From assembly GCA_027924585.1 (NCBI GenBank), contig BSBM01000372.1, positions 29,258,001-29,322,000 on the forward strand: 64,000 bases of DNA, given 5' to 3'. The notes under the pieces are model-generated. The model ran no database searches. It worked only from the letters and a program-made list of their open reading frames with translations, and was not told the DNA's origin. The translations under genes were made by a program, and so were the position numbers. Position 1 is the stretch's first letter; the number at the start of each line of letters is the position of its first letter. Origin of the DNA: Larix kaempferi. Its lineage: Eukaryota > Streptophyta > Pinopsida > Pinales > Pinaceae. Positions 22,195 through 33,576 of the stretch are shown piece by piece.

Positions 22195-24715
22195 ATGTTG
22201 TGGCATCCGACGCAACCAGAGATACAGAGCTGGTTTGATCAGAAGTTGGAGGAGTTTGTTGAAGAAGAAAGCTAGAATACTCGACTGACAGTAGATCAGT
22301 GGGTGGAAAGATATATTCACGACGGTCCTCACGAATGGTTTTTTCTGTGAATTCCCGGTCCTTTTGTTCGAGTGGTTGGCAAAGTTGACCTTTCAGAAGA
22401 GGAATCACCAAGGTGGTGTGCCGACGACCTGGACCCCGGAGTTGATCCAAGAACTGTAGGAAGTCGAGAACAAAGCGTTGTGAGCTATCGAAGTGTGGCT
22501 TGATAGCATCTTGGAAGGGTATATTACTGAATTCGCGGTCGATACGCAAAAGTCCTATAGTGAAGCTGCAAGATATTTCTTCTGTGAACCCTAGGGAAGG
22601 TTTCTGCTGTCGCTCCAACTGTCCATTAGGATGCTTATTTGCGAGAAGGGTATATTGAAGATGCATATAGATTAGTAAACAACCTGGTGGGCAGAGGTCG
22701 TGGGTATTGCGACAACAGGGGGGGGGCGGTACATGGAATGGTAAGGGGTAGATGGGTGCAGGTCATGACGAGACTATGAGTGAAGCTGAGGAAGAAAGTT
22801 GTCTTACAAGGGGAGGGGCGAGGTTTCGACAGGAAAAAGAGGCAGAGGATAGGAGAAGGTCCTGCTGCGATCGAATCACAAGTTCACGAAGGAATACCAC
22901 ACGGGACGAAGCGACCTCACAGTCCGGACAAGGATAACTAGGCTGCGCCCAGGATAGAGGCAGGACCAAACCCCAGCAGCAACGTACCCACACCTCCGTT
23001 CACTATCTGTCAACCAGTAAGAAGCACAACTTCGACCCCACCAGATCAACAAAACTTGATTTCTAGTAGTTCAACGACTCCAGGAAGGAAGCCCAAGATG
23101 GAGGACGATGATGCTAAGTTGCCACTGTTCCATGGGAATGGGACAGATAACCCAGAGTAGTACTGGTTTTTGTGTGAAGTGGTCTGGACAGTGAAGCAGA
23201 TCACTGATGATAATGCGAAGAAAGGACAGCTAGCGACAACACTACGAGGTCACGCATTAGATTGGTTTATGAAGTTAGTTCTAGTCCCTACAGGAGCTCC
23301 GGAGAAGACACTAAATGACATCAGGGATGGTCTGATTGCAGAATTTAGAAAACCCAAGTCTGAAGCACAATATATTACATAATTGAAAGAAATTAAGCAG
23401 TATCCCAATGAGATGGCATGGGATTTTGACCAGCGATTTAAGATGCTGATGGCGAGGATTAATTTTGATATGAGCGTTGTCCAACACAAAGAGTGGTTCA
23501 TCACAGCACTGCTCCTGCATATTCGACTACCACTGATGCAACAAAACATCTTGATGCCCAGTGAAGCTTTGGAGATTGCAATTTGGTTGGAAGCGTCGCC
23601 GATTGGGGAAAATGCAGCTAGGATGTTGCAGATACAGACACAGCTGGCTAACTTGACCATACAGCTGCAAGATTTGAAGAAGGGCAAGGAGTAGCGCGAA
23701 GAAGTACGGTGTACGCGATGTCGAGGGGAAGGACATACTAAAGACAATTGCCCTGACTTCCGTAACTATTTGGTTTCAGGGGCACCAAACCCGTTGAATG
23801 GTGGTGGCATGCCATGGTGTCGCGTTTGTCAGGTATTTGGGCACCACCATGAGGAATGTCCATACATGTAGAAGATGGTCACCAAACCGATGAATCTGTA
23901 CTGCACTTTCTGTAAATCTGTGGGCCACGATGACAAAGATTGCCGGGCATACGGGTTGCTTCAGGAGAGAACGTACGATGCATTCTATGTGAAGGACGAT
24001 CAGCGTGCCGTACAACAACCGCAACCATAGCCGCAAGTAGCCCAACTGCTACCTCAACCGCAAGTACAGTTTGTACCATAGCAACAGCCACAACAGTTTA
24101 TGCCCCAATATGCTCTGATGCAAATGGATCCACAGCAACCACAGTACATTCATCAACCGCAGTATGCGCAGCAAGGACAAGGCATGCAACCAGCACCAAT
24201 GCAGCAGCAGTTCAACCAACCGCAGTACCAGCAGCAGGGAGGATTCTAGGGAGGATACCGGGGTGGACGCGGTGGAGGATTTGGTCGCGGAGGTTGCAGA
24301 CCTGTTCAATGCTATCACTGTGTGGTATGGGGGCACTACCAGCGAGACTGTCCACTGTTGCAGACACAGTGTACATTCTATTTTGTCAACGACCACACGG
24401 TTGAGAATTGCTCGCAGTTGATTACGCGTTGGCAAGTAGGGAACATTCCATAGTTGCAGAATCAGCCTTAGGCACAACAACCGGTCCAGAATCAAGTGCA
24501 GTAACCAGCGCAAAACCAAAATCTGCGGCCGAATCAGAATGTGAACCAACTCGGGAATCCACCACTGAACCAGACCCAGGGTGCAAATATTGCAACAATT
24601 TCTGCAGAACCAAGACCACAAGATGCGGTTGTCATAGTCATCACGAGGGGAGGTGCAACAACAGGAGGGGACATTCGATTGGCGGGGTAGAAGAAGGCAT
24701 CATTTGACATTGAGT
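22195..24715 (+). pseudogene. Gag of the outer gypsy element with five CCHC modules
   Basis: Gag begins with ATG at 22195 (MLWHPTQPEIQSWFDQKLEE...) and after frame breaks resumes at 23098 (MEDDDAKLPLFHGNGT). The capsid-like region has LRGHALDWFMKLV, EKTLNDIRDGLIAEF and WDFDQRFKMLMARI at 23240-23460. Five CX2CX4HX4C modules follow in one frame: 23710-23751, 23818-23859, 23902-23943, 24310-24351 and 24370-24411; the last has lost its second cysteine (Y). A glutamine- and proline-rich stretch with a GGYRGGRGGGFGRGG patch separates modules three and four. Gag packages element RNA into particles. Stops interrupt the frame, nearly all TAG or TAA where CAG or CAA is expected. Most plant gags have one or two knuckles, so five is unusual. 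Confidence 0.88.
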
Positions 24716-24747
24716 CCGAGCATGATACTTTCTTTCAGGCACGTCGT

Positions 24748-26262
24748 GTGATGGACCAGGATCGTGGCAAAACCATCATTTGCGACATGCCCCCTGTTTT
24801 TTATGCTACTTCAGAGGCAGGTCCATCCACGCAGTCTGGAACCTTGCAGAAGTTTCTTGAGAGTTGCTTATTGTTGGCAAGAGATCCCGCAGCCCTTGCT
24901 GAGATTGAAGGGTTGTTGTGGCGTCCATCTAGGGGATGGCAAGAGTCCGTGGTAAACTCCTTACAATGGCGGAAGACAGGTAAGGAGATGCGAATGAACA
25001 TTCAGATTGGCGACTATGATGTTGATTCGGATGTTAACATCTTAACCAAGCAGGCTTGGAAAAAGATGGGGAGTCCCCCATTGAGTTGGTCTCCTGTACA
25101 ACTCAGGTTGGTTAACCATGCAAAAGTAACTCCAATTGGGCAAGTTCCACGGCTGGTGGTGGACATTAAGGGAATGAAAACATATGCCGACTTTGATGTA
25201 ATTGAAGTAGTTGAAGGAGGAAGCTCTTATCCCGGGTTGTTGGGGATTGGATGGGCTAATGATAGCGGATCCATAATCAACTTCAAGCGGCGGATGATGA
25301 CTTTCGAGAACCGCGATCTCAGATTCATAGCCCCGTTGGATCCGACTGAAGGACGCATATACATTGAGCCTGTGAATGATGACGATCCCAATGGATGCGA
25401 CCATGCATTCAATATTTCCGAAGACTATATTCATCCGATTGCCAATGGTGAGCTGGGATGGCGCAGTGACAGCTCTGTGTCTTTCGACTCTGATGATGCG
25501 TTAGAACACTGGCATAATCGCTTGCATGAGGTGTCACTCTGTAAGTGTGGGTTGATCACGCAGTCGCTATGCCGCATCGCGACTGAAACAGTCACATTAC
25601 TAATATATGAAGGGCTGCCTGGCTTGTCTGACTTTTTGACAGACTTTGAGGAACGAGTTTTAGAACCACAGCGATTGCTGGCATTGGAGGAAGCACTGAA
25701 GGTTGCTCGAGCATGCTGGTGGGCGACACATAAGAAATCCATTGATGGTTGGTCGCAGTGTAGGAGGTTGATGATGGTTTGTTTTGGCGATATCGAGGTT
25801 TACCACACAGGAAAGTATGATGGTCGGAATGATCCAGTCGGTCACTTGATGGAGTGTCAGCGGTTATGGGTATCATGACCACGAGATGAGTGGGTCCATG
25901 CCTTTATCCATACTTTGGATGAGATGTCACGATCATGGTATACTGCAGCTGAGTTGCGAGGAGAAATTTCCACTTGGTTGGAGCTGACGGTGTGTTTTAC
26001 TCAAACGTTCAGTTTTGCGGATGCCAACCCAGATGTCCATAATGCTTTGCAGCTCAGCCGTGAAGTAGTTTTGAAGGTTGTTCCGGTGGCATATCCTGTG
26101 GATCCGCATACGCACTGCCAGATGTAGTCTCTCATGGAATGCTATAGTATCACCGGTGGGCCAGAAGATGTTGATGATCTGCGGAATGTCAATATCCCGA
26201 AATCTGAAGGACATCACGATGTGGTACCACCTGCGGCGCCAAGCGATCCGATCAGTTAGCCG
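24748..26262 (+). pseudogene. Protease and gag-like linker of the outer gypsy element
   Basis: The open frame from 24748 to 25878 carries a retropepsin-like region: MNIQIGDYDVDSDVNILTK (about 25000-25050), SPVQLRLVNHAKVTPIG and YPGLLGIGWANDSGSIINF. Related elements have D-G-G-S-D-V-N-I-L at the active site, so the glycines after the catalytic D are altered here. After a TGA at 25876 the sequence continues with a second capsid-like stretch: YDGRNDPVGHLMECQRLW, EWVHAFIHTLDEMSRSWY and TFSFADANPDVHNALQL (25810-26100). It then joins the RT through NIRKINIGTEDS. The position of this gag-like stretch between protease and RT is notable. Confidence 0.75.
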
Positions 26263-27534
26263 TTGAATATCCGCAAGATCAACATTGGGACAGAGGATAG
26301 TCTCAAGTTCGCAAATGTCGGGGAATATTGGGATGATGAGATGATGAGCAAGGTCATTGATTTTCTCCATGATTTTCAGGACTTATTTCCCACAAAGTTT
26401 TCGGACATGAAGGGGATTCTAGGAAACTTAGGGGAGATGAAGATTCCATTGAAACTAGATGCTAAGCCGATCCGGCAGCGACCCTATCAATTGAATCCGC
26501 AACATAAGGAGAGGGTCAAGGTCGAACTGGATCGCATGTTGGATGCTGGTATCATTGAACCAGTCGAAGAGTCAGAATGGATCAGTCCTATGGTGGTGCA
26601 GGACAAGAAGACCGGCGAGGTGTGCATTTGTGTCAATTTGCGGAAGTTGAATGATGCCTGCTTGCATGATCCCTTTCCGACCCTATTCACTGATGAAGTA
26701 CTTGAAGGTGTGGGCAGCCAGGAGTTGTATTCTTTCGCGGCTGGGTTCTCGGGATATCATCAGATCCGCATTGCGAAGGAAGACTGCCACAAGACGACTT
26801 TTGTGACAGAATGGGGATGTTTTCAGTATACCGTGATGCTGTTTGGGTTGAAGAATGCACCTGTGATCTTCTCGCGGGTTGTTGTTGTTGCATTCTGGGA
26901 CTTTATTCAGAATTTTTTGCAAGTATACATGGATGATTGGACAGTCTATGGCTTGATCCGTGATCATTTGGCCAACCTGCGGTTGATGCTTGAGCGATGC
27001 CGACAACATCATATATCGTTGAATTTGAAGAAATGCATCTTTTGCGCACCATTTGGGATATCGCTGGGTCACATTGTGTGTAAACAAGGGCTGTTAGTCA
27101 ATCCAACAAAGATTGTGCTCATTTTGAGCTTAACACCGCCGACCAATGTTAAGCAGTTGAGGGTGAATTTGGGGCATACTGGGAATTATCGTAAGTTCAT
27201 CAGGGGATATGCAGCGATTACCGCCCCTATGGAGAAACTACTAAAGAAAGATGTGGTATTTCAATGGAGCCCTGAATGTCAAGATAGTTTTGAGCAGCTG
27301 AAGGCTAAGATGGCTTCGGCACCGATACTAGTCTTTCCGGACTGGAGCAAAGAGTTCCATGTTCACGTCGATGCATCGTCGATTGGACTTGGTGTGGTGC
27401 TAACGCAACTGGGAGAAGGGGATGACTTGGTGCTGTTGTATGACAACAAGTTTATGAAACATCCAGGAAAATTACAAATGCACTGGCTGGGTCCATATCG
27501 CATCAATAGTATCACTTCAGGAGGAGCGGTATAG
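26263..27534 (+). pseudogene. Reverse transcriptase of the outer gypsy element; RNase H and integrase deleted
   Basis: An open frame of 423 codons encodes a full Ty3-type RT: FPTKFSDMKGILGNLGEMKI, RQRPYQLNPQHKERV, VEESEWISPMVVQDKKTG, GFSGYHQIRIA, GLKNAPVIFSR and the catalytic YMDDW at about 26926. NLGHTGNYRKFIRGYA and ITAPMEKLLKKD follow. The tether to RNase H begins (FHVHVDASSIGLGVVLTQ) but after LGEG at about 27420 the frame reads DDLVLLYDNKFMKHPGKL, which in related elements lies after the integrase core. All of RNase H, the HHCC zinc finger and the DDE core are missing, with the frame kept. RT copies element RNA into DNA. This element could not integrate by itself. Confidence 0.93.
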
Positions 27535-28155
27535 TTGCAGTAGTTAGACGGAGCGATACTCCCAAAGTTGATTAATGGTAGCAGGTTGAAGCCCTATCGA
27601 TCGGGCTTGGAACAACGCGATGCCTGAGTCGCATTGGGAAAACAAAAAAAACAATATAGGTCGATTGGTGGCAGGATGGTGCACCGATAAAGATGAGGAT
27701 GCGCAGGCAGGAAGGCTTGTGCCATCAGTTAGGAGCGGTCCACAGCAGTGGCAGCGTTGCGACCGGGTCAAATCAAGCAATAAATGCCAAAAGTAAAGAC
27801 AGTTAATTAACGACGCTGGTTCGAATCATGGGCATTAATAGCGGATTCGGCCGATCGACTGACAGGATCGACGATGGATTTGAGTCATTAATACAGATTG
27901 TTGGTTGAGTGAATGTCGGATTTAGTGATGATTACGAAGGATTGGGTTGGACGCTATAAGAATGGGTCGAAGCTGGTCGGAAGGCACCACGAGAATTCAA
28001 CTGTTAAGTGTGATTGCGAAGTGCTGCAGAGTATTGTTGTTTCCTGGTGAGTGCAATTGTGAGTTGGGCAAGGTTCCGTTGAACTTGTAGAGTGCTGTTG
28101 CTGAGTGTTGAGTGGGTCTGTTAATTACGCTGGTGATAAGTTGAGAACGCCGCAT
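27535..28155 (+). other. Spacer between pol and the third ORF
   Basis: The first 90 bases still carry the end of pol in another frame (LPKLINGSRLKPYR-like). The rest has no recognisable protein, only leader-like sequence before the third ORF. Confidence 0.45.
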
Positions 28156-31060
28156 GAGGTATGCCAGGCGAGCTGGAAACAGTTGAGATTAGCAGTGAAG
28201 TAGAGTCTCCCTTCGTCCTGGTTTCCATTGAAGAAGAAGTCGAGTCTGCAAGAGACGTCAATCTTGAGGCAGAAATTGAAAACATGCCAGTTGGAGCGTT
28301 GGTGATTTCCAAGAAGCGTCGGGGAGGTCAGCATTCTGAGTCGCCCCAAAGTAAGCGTCAGCTTCGGTCCTCCATTGCTATGGCGGGGGAAGCTCAAGGG
28401 GAAGCAGGGCCATCCAGCCGCTGAATTGATGAGTCCGCTGCATGGGAAGGACTCTCGACCATTGATATCCCGAGGTATGTCCCCTCGAGTCGGCCGAATG
28501 TACCACAACGTAAGGTGAGCTGGAATCAGAAGTACCCACTAAAGATTCCAGTGCTCCCTGCTGGGATGGAGTGCTCTACTGATATTGTGCTGGCGTTGAT
28601 GTGCTTGAAATATGATGACCATGATATGGTGGTGTACAAGGAGATTACGTCGGACCCTTATGAGCCAGAGTCACAATTGAGCGGTAAGCTGGTTCTGCAT
28701 GATTGGGCGCGAGGTTTGAAATAGGTAGGCCTGCTAGGCCTTATCAATATGCCCCATTTTGGACGACTATCGGAGGTCAATGCATGTGTGAAGAAGCTGC
28801 TGGCCTGCTTTCATGGCGTTACGTTGTGGCTAGACGAAGCAATTCCTGTCACGGTGCATGTGATCGCAGAGATTACCAGGTTGCCCAAGGATGGGGTCGA
28901 CCCGTCGTAGTATTTCCACGAGAAAGAGAATGACAAAAAGCTGGCCTAGCAGTTGGTCAAGCGCTATGCCTTGGATAAGGATGGCCATGGTTACCGCACC
29001 AGTAGCATCAACGATAAGGCGGTGCTCACCGGCACCAAGATACTTTTGTGCAAGGTGGTATGGAGTGGTCGACCCAATCAGTGTAATTCGGGAATTGTGG
29101 CGTGCGCCGAGCAGTGTGCGGCTAGAGTACAGATGAACTAGTCGCTGTTTCTATTGAATCAGTTGACGGAGGATGATGTGGCGATTCAAGCCGGTAAGGG
29201 CTCATTCACATATAGCTGGATTCTACTATTGATTGCATTCGTGGCTTGGAAGGAGCCTGACGCATACCCAGGTATGGAGACTGATGCAGTGAAGGAGCGT
29301 CACGGCGCGTGGTATCAAAACCTGTGGTTTGTCCGAGAACCTGAGCGGACTAAGGAGTGTGTGTTGTTATTCTGGTTATACTGGAAAATGCTCTGTGCGG
29401 CTGTGACAAGGGTGCCCCGATTGTCCGAAGAAACCGTAGCACAGTTTAAGCCGGTCATGGTGTTTGCAATCCGACCACATGCAATTTATGTACAAGCCCG
29501 ACGTGACCCAGATAGGCAATGGTTGCTAACACCATATAAGGTGACGATGACAGATTTGGAAGCTATCGTGAACGATTGGCCACAGAATGGCGCGAACCCA
29601 CAGGGTTGGTGGAGATTGAGGCTAGAGGACCGGTGAAAGGCCCAGATGATCGCATATCGGCGCAGGACCAGCAGAGTCACCATGACTCAGATCAATAATC
29701 TGTAAAGACACCGACATACGATGATAGTGACCGGGCCCGTGAAGAAAATAGAACCAAAAAGCACCAGGACCCTGTGACAATCAGTGGGCTGCCCCTGTCG
29801 TCGAAAGCACAGTTGGGCCGACTAATCCAAGCAATTGCTGATGCATCCACTGCAGCGGCTCGCAAGATGACACTCAAGGCAGATGAAGGTTTCCATGCGC
29901 TCACTGCTCGTATGGACTCCTTGTACGATATGGTTTCAAGGAGGGCACCCGAAGAAGCAGTGGCACAGCCAGTCGGCACAATCAGCACTGAGCCACAGAT
30001 TAGGAATGTGGAGATTCCCCCGACTGTGATTGTGACTGATGATGGGGATTTGAACGCCTTGCTGCAGCAGTTGAAGAAAGTGACCATAAACGTCAACACA
30101 TTGCCAGTGCAAGGGTTAACGACTATGCAGACGGTTGCTAACCGAGAAATGGTGGATTGACTGCACGATATTAGTGGTAAGTGTTCACGGTTGTAGGAGA
30201 GCGAGGCAGCTGTGAGGGAAGCAATCACCGAGTTGACTGGAAGGGCTGCTGCAACGTGAAAGGATGTGGATGCACTCGAAGAGGACATCGAGAGAGAACG
30301 AGCTGAGAAGGCTCGGGAGATTGAAGAACTGAAGAAAGAACAGGACCATCTCATTGCAGAGAAGGACCATATGTGGGATGATAGCGTGCGGGTCGAGACG
30401 ACCGTTGCTGAGGCTTGTCAACATATGTCGGAGCCCATTGCCGATTTGGATGTGATTCAACGTGTGCAGCAACTCGGCACTGTCATTGCCTAGTTGCAGC
30501 AAGAAAATTAGGAGTTAAAAGCTCTATTGAATCCCAGTACAGCTCAAGCAAAAGTGGATGACCGCAAACGAGCTATGGAGGAAATAACAACGTAGATGGC
30601 AGAGTTGGAAACAACAGCCACAAAGCTCACAGCCGACACTGTGCAGTTTTGGGGCCGAATTGTTCAGGATGAGCAGGTTGAACAATTGATGAAGTTTCGG
30701 TAGGAGGCGGAGGGGCAGCTGGTGATGTTAAAAGTGACAATGCGCATGATTCCACCCATGGAGCAGGTTGCCAAGTCTGCGGACTTAAAAGACTTGCAGC
30801 AGCGTGTTGCCAAGGCCGACGAGCGACAGAAGAAGCGTGCTGCGTAGCTGGAGGAGTTCCAGGATGTCGACGGACAGTTCACGACAAAGGCTGGCGAAGT
30901 TCTTCAGGCAATGCAAGAATGTCGTCAACAAGTGGCAACAAAGCTCACTGCGCACCCATCGGCCCAGGATGTCATCGACAGTCAGGAGGCGGCTACGACA
31001 GTAAAGGGACAGGGGACAACAGTCGAGCAGTAGTACGAGGATTTCAAAGTCAAGACCACA
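28156..31060 (+). pseudogene. Third ORF region downstream of pol, unknown function, coiled coil
   Basis: A long coding-like region lies between pol and the 3' LTR in mainly one direction, broken by stops. It starts MPGELETVEISSEVES at 28156. The middle part has VKKLLACFHGVTLWLDEAIP, then KRYALDKDGHGYRTSSINDK (28960-29020), LLNQLTEDDVAIQAGKGSFT (29150-29210) and an open stretch to 29636. From 29770 it becomes helical and charged: SGLPLSSKAQLGRLIQAI, DALEEDIERERAEKAREIEE (30270-30330) and ADLKDLQQRVAKADERQKKR (30780-30840), strongly coiled-coil in character. No membrane segment or signal peptide is visible, so it is not obviously env-like. The middle part loosely recalls the plant putative transposon domain sometimes found in gypsy relatives; that is from memory and uncertain. 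Stops are mostly TAG at expected CAG. Confidence 0.7.
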
Positions 31061-31102
31061 TAGTACACTATGTCTTATTGACGTGGCTCGAGGGCGAGCC
31101 AC
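31057..31102. terminator. Two adjacent perfect hairpins before the 3' LTR
   Basis: ACATAGT-AC-ACTATGT (31057-31072) and GTGGCTCG-AGGG-CGAGCCAC (31083-31102) lie within 65 bases of the 3' LTR. They could affect RNA structure near the polypurine tract. A role is not known, and the feature class is only the nearest available. Confidence 0.5.
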
Positions 31103-31120
31103 AAGATTATGTTGGAGGCC

Positions 31121-31668
31121 TGTTGGCAGGCAGTTTGGTAAGGTAGAATCGCAACATCGTTGATGCTGCGACACGTCAGAGAATGTCGCGGAAGGCAGCA
31201 AGCTAGGTGTAAAGAAGATTATTTTATGCATTTTTGGGTTAATTGTACCGCAGAATGCGGGTTTTTGAGTCATTTGGACCGCGTCAGTTAGATTTTTGGT
31301 CAATTGTCCAAAGTGTCGGTTAGGAAGTTGTTAGTAAGTGGACAAGCATTGTAAAGGCAGAAGCCTATATATAGACATGAGTTGTAAGTGTTGCAATATC
31401 TTAGTACGGGTCCTTAGATGTTGAGGATGTGCATCTTTGAGTCTGTATTTGAGATCAAGAGATATTGGTGAGATTTGGTTTTGCGGAGATATTGTATCAG
31501 GGTTTTGTTGAAGTAATATGACATGACGGAACTATTTGGTGAAATTCCCTATGTATCTTTTATGGTAATGCATGTTGCGATTCATGAATGATGCTATGTT
31601 ATACTTATTGCAATCTTGTTGAAAGATGCTATGTTATACTTGTTGCAATCTGGTTGAATGATGCCATG
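31121..31668 (+). repeat. 3' LTR of the outer gypsy element, first part
   Basis: Matches the first 550 bases of the 5' LTR, including the TATA box at 31366-31373. It stops at 31668 in ...GATGCCATG where the nested element begins. Confidence 0.95.
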
Positions 31669-32366
31669 TGTTAGCTTGGTTTTGCAACCAAGCTTAGTGC
31701 TATGGGCACCTATCAACAAGTGATAGCAGTTTCAAATATTGAAAGCAAAAAACAATTATAAATCCGAATCTAAACTAAACTAACATGTGCATATGACAAT
31801 GAACTTGAAAAGATTTAAGATCAAGAACAAGAAACAAAATAAAAAATAACTTTTGTATTATGATACCTCAAATGGTGAGGATGTTGTGGTGTTGAGCAGC
31901 TCCAAGGTGAGTAGCTCCAAGCTCCAATGGTCTCTTCTCCAAGATTGCTACAATGGTCAAGAACTCATGAGAGATTTTGACAGCATGAGGATAGGATGAT
32001 GGATGGATGGAAAATGAGGAGCCCCTACCACCTTTTTATAGTTTTTGGTGGTGGGGAATACCATTATGGTTTTGAGGAAACCAATGGTATTGACCAACAT
32101 GGTTTAGGTACATTTTCCCTCCTTTTTCCTTTTTTGAATATTTTGAATATTTTTATTCCCTTTTTAATATTTTTGGGAATTCTGGACCCTTTTTGAGGGT
32201 TTTTTATGCTTTTTGAGGAAAAATATTCATTTTGAGGGGAAAAAGGGGTGTATTATGGTCTTTTGGTGACCTTTTGATGGCTTTAGAGGCTCAAATGGTG
32301 GAAAAGTGGACAAATGGGTCATGTGAATAAGGAAATGAGCTAGTGAGCACTTTTTGGGTGTTAACA
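31669..32366 (-). repeat. 3' LTR of the nested element (698 bp)
   Basis: Almost identical to 41790-42472. It has a minus-strand TATA box CTATAAAAAGG at about 32032-32041. It carries 15 bases (GGTGAGTAGCTCCA region, near 31915) missing from the other copy. The frame at 31996-32196 is LTR sequence and not a gene. Confidence 0.95.
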
Positions 32367-32381
32367 GATTGCCCCTTGATG
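32367..32381 (-). promoter_or_regulatory. Polypurine tract of the nested element
   Basis: On the minus strand CATCAAGGGGCAATC directly precedes the TGTTAACA start of the 3' LTR. The AAGGGG core fits the plus-strand primer of gypsy elements. Confidence 0.6.
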
Positions 32382-33330
32382 TGTGAGGGCAGGAGCTCAT
32401 CGTATGGCCGATAGAAATCATAGTTCTTTTGTCTTTTTCCTGGGGTTTAGGGAAGAGAAGAGACCGGTTGGAGACTGGATCCACAGCCCTTGGAAGCTGC
32501 AGAAACAAAAAATATTACATGGCCTCAATATGAATGAGGAATATTCTCTGATAATGGACGAGGCGGGCATACCCATGCTCGTATCAAGACATATACATGA
32601 AAATAAGATAGAAAAAATCTGCCGGTACATCATAATGGTCCAAAGGGGACACTATTTTGGGATGTACTCATGATCATAACATGATTGATCTCAATAACTG
32701 ATACACTGGAATAAAGCGACAACCGTTCTGAAATAGGGTCTCAGAAGGGTTGATGAACTGCTGAAACTGAAGGTGTCCAACATCTGTAGGGACTCAATGA
32801 CTATGAGTCATCTGTGAGAAGTACATGTAACTGTATACTCGAGGGAGTATAAAACTGGGGTACATCTGAATACTGTCGCCATGCGCAACCCGGATATCTA
32901 TAGAAAAAATGTAACTAGTTGTATCCATAGGTAAACTCTCAAATGTGGAAGAGTCAGGTGGTATCCAGGGTCTTCAACAAATAACTGAACGGACCAATAC
33001 CCTCTGCGAGGCTCAACGATGCGATCAAGGTGTTGAAGTCGATCATGTGAGAAACAACCATTTGGAGAGGCACTGAGGACTCTTCTCGAAATGATTTGTA
33101 CGAACTGATCATAAATGGTGATGAGTCCAAGACACAGGGACCTCTAGGTCTATCCTCTGGAATAAATTTGGTTGTCGTCGACAGAGGGAGACCAGCAACT
33201 AACAAGGCAATGATGTTTCCTTGATAGTAGCATGAGGTGTAGAATTGAAGTGTGGTAGTACTGATGGTAGGACTGACATACTTGTGGGGATGGGAAGTAA
33301 CTGGGGTCATATGGTGGGTAGACTCAAACT
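32382..33330 (-). pseudogene. Unknown ORF next to the 3' LTR of the nested element
   Basis: Read on the minus strand from about 33310, an open stretch gives SHPHKYVSPTISTTTLQF, YYQGNIIALLVAGLPLSTT and PRGPCVLDSSPFMISSY. A one-base shift at about 32955 joins it to WIPPDSSTFESLPMDTTSY and HGDSIQMYPSFILPRVYSYM down to 32810. Further pieces follow. I do not recognise it. Composition (serine, threonine, proline and hydrophobic residues, few charged residues) is protein-like over 300 residues, but it has several breaks. It does not look like RT, RNase H or integrase. Confidence 0.4.
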
Positions 33331-33576
33331 TCCTTTATTCAGAGCATGATGACATGGTTGACCTTGCAGCGTAGGGAACTGACTTGTAGGTGTGGGGATC
33401 ATAGCTTTTAGGGACTGGAGGGTATGTATTGACTCTGGGGGGTCAAGCTGATGGGTGCTGTCGAGGGATTTTCAGGGTGACATACTGCAGAATGCTCTGA
33501 ATAAAGGCGACCAAAATGGGGAAGCTGCCGTATGAGTAGATGTGATCTGTTGTGGCATCGAGAAGCACCATTGGGT

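Noticed and set aside
23250-25882. Several long minus-strand frames (up to 190 codons) across the gag and protease region
   Set aside because: They mirror the plus-strand gag and protease, where motifs, element direction and knuckles are clear.
28156-31060. Third ORF as an envelope gene
   Set aside because: No signal peptide or membrane segment is visible; coiled-coil and charged sequence dominate.
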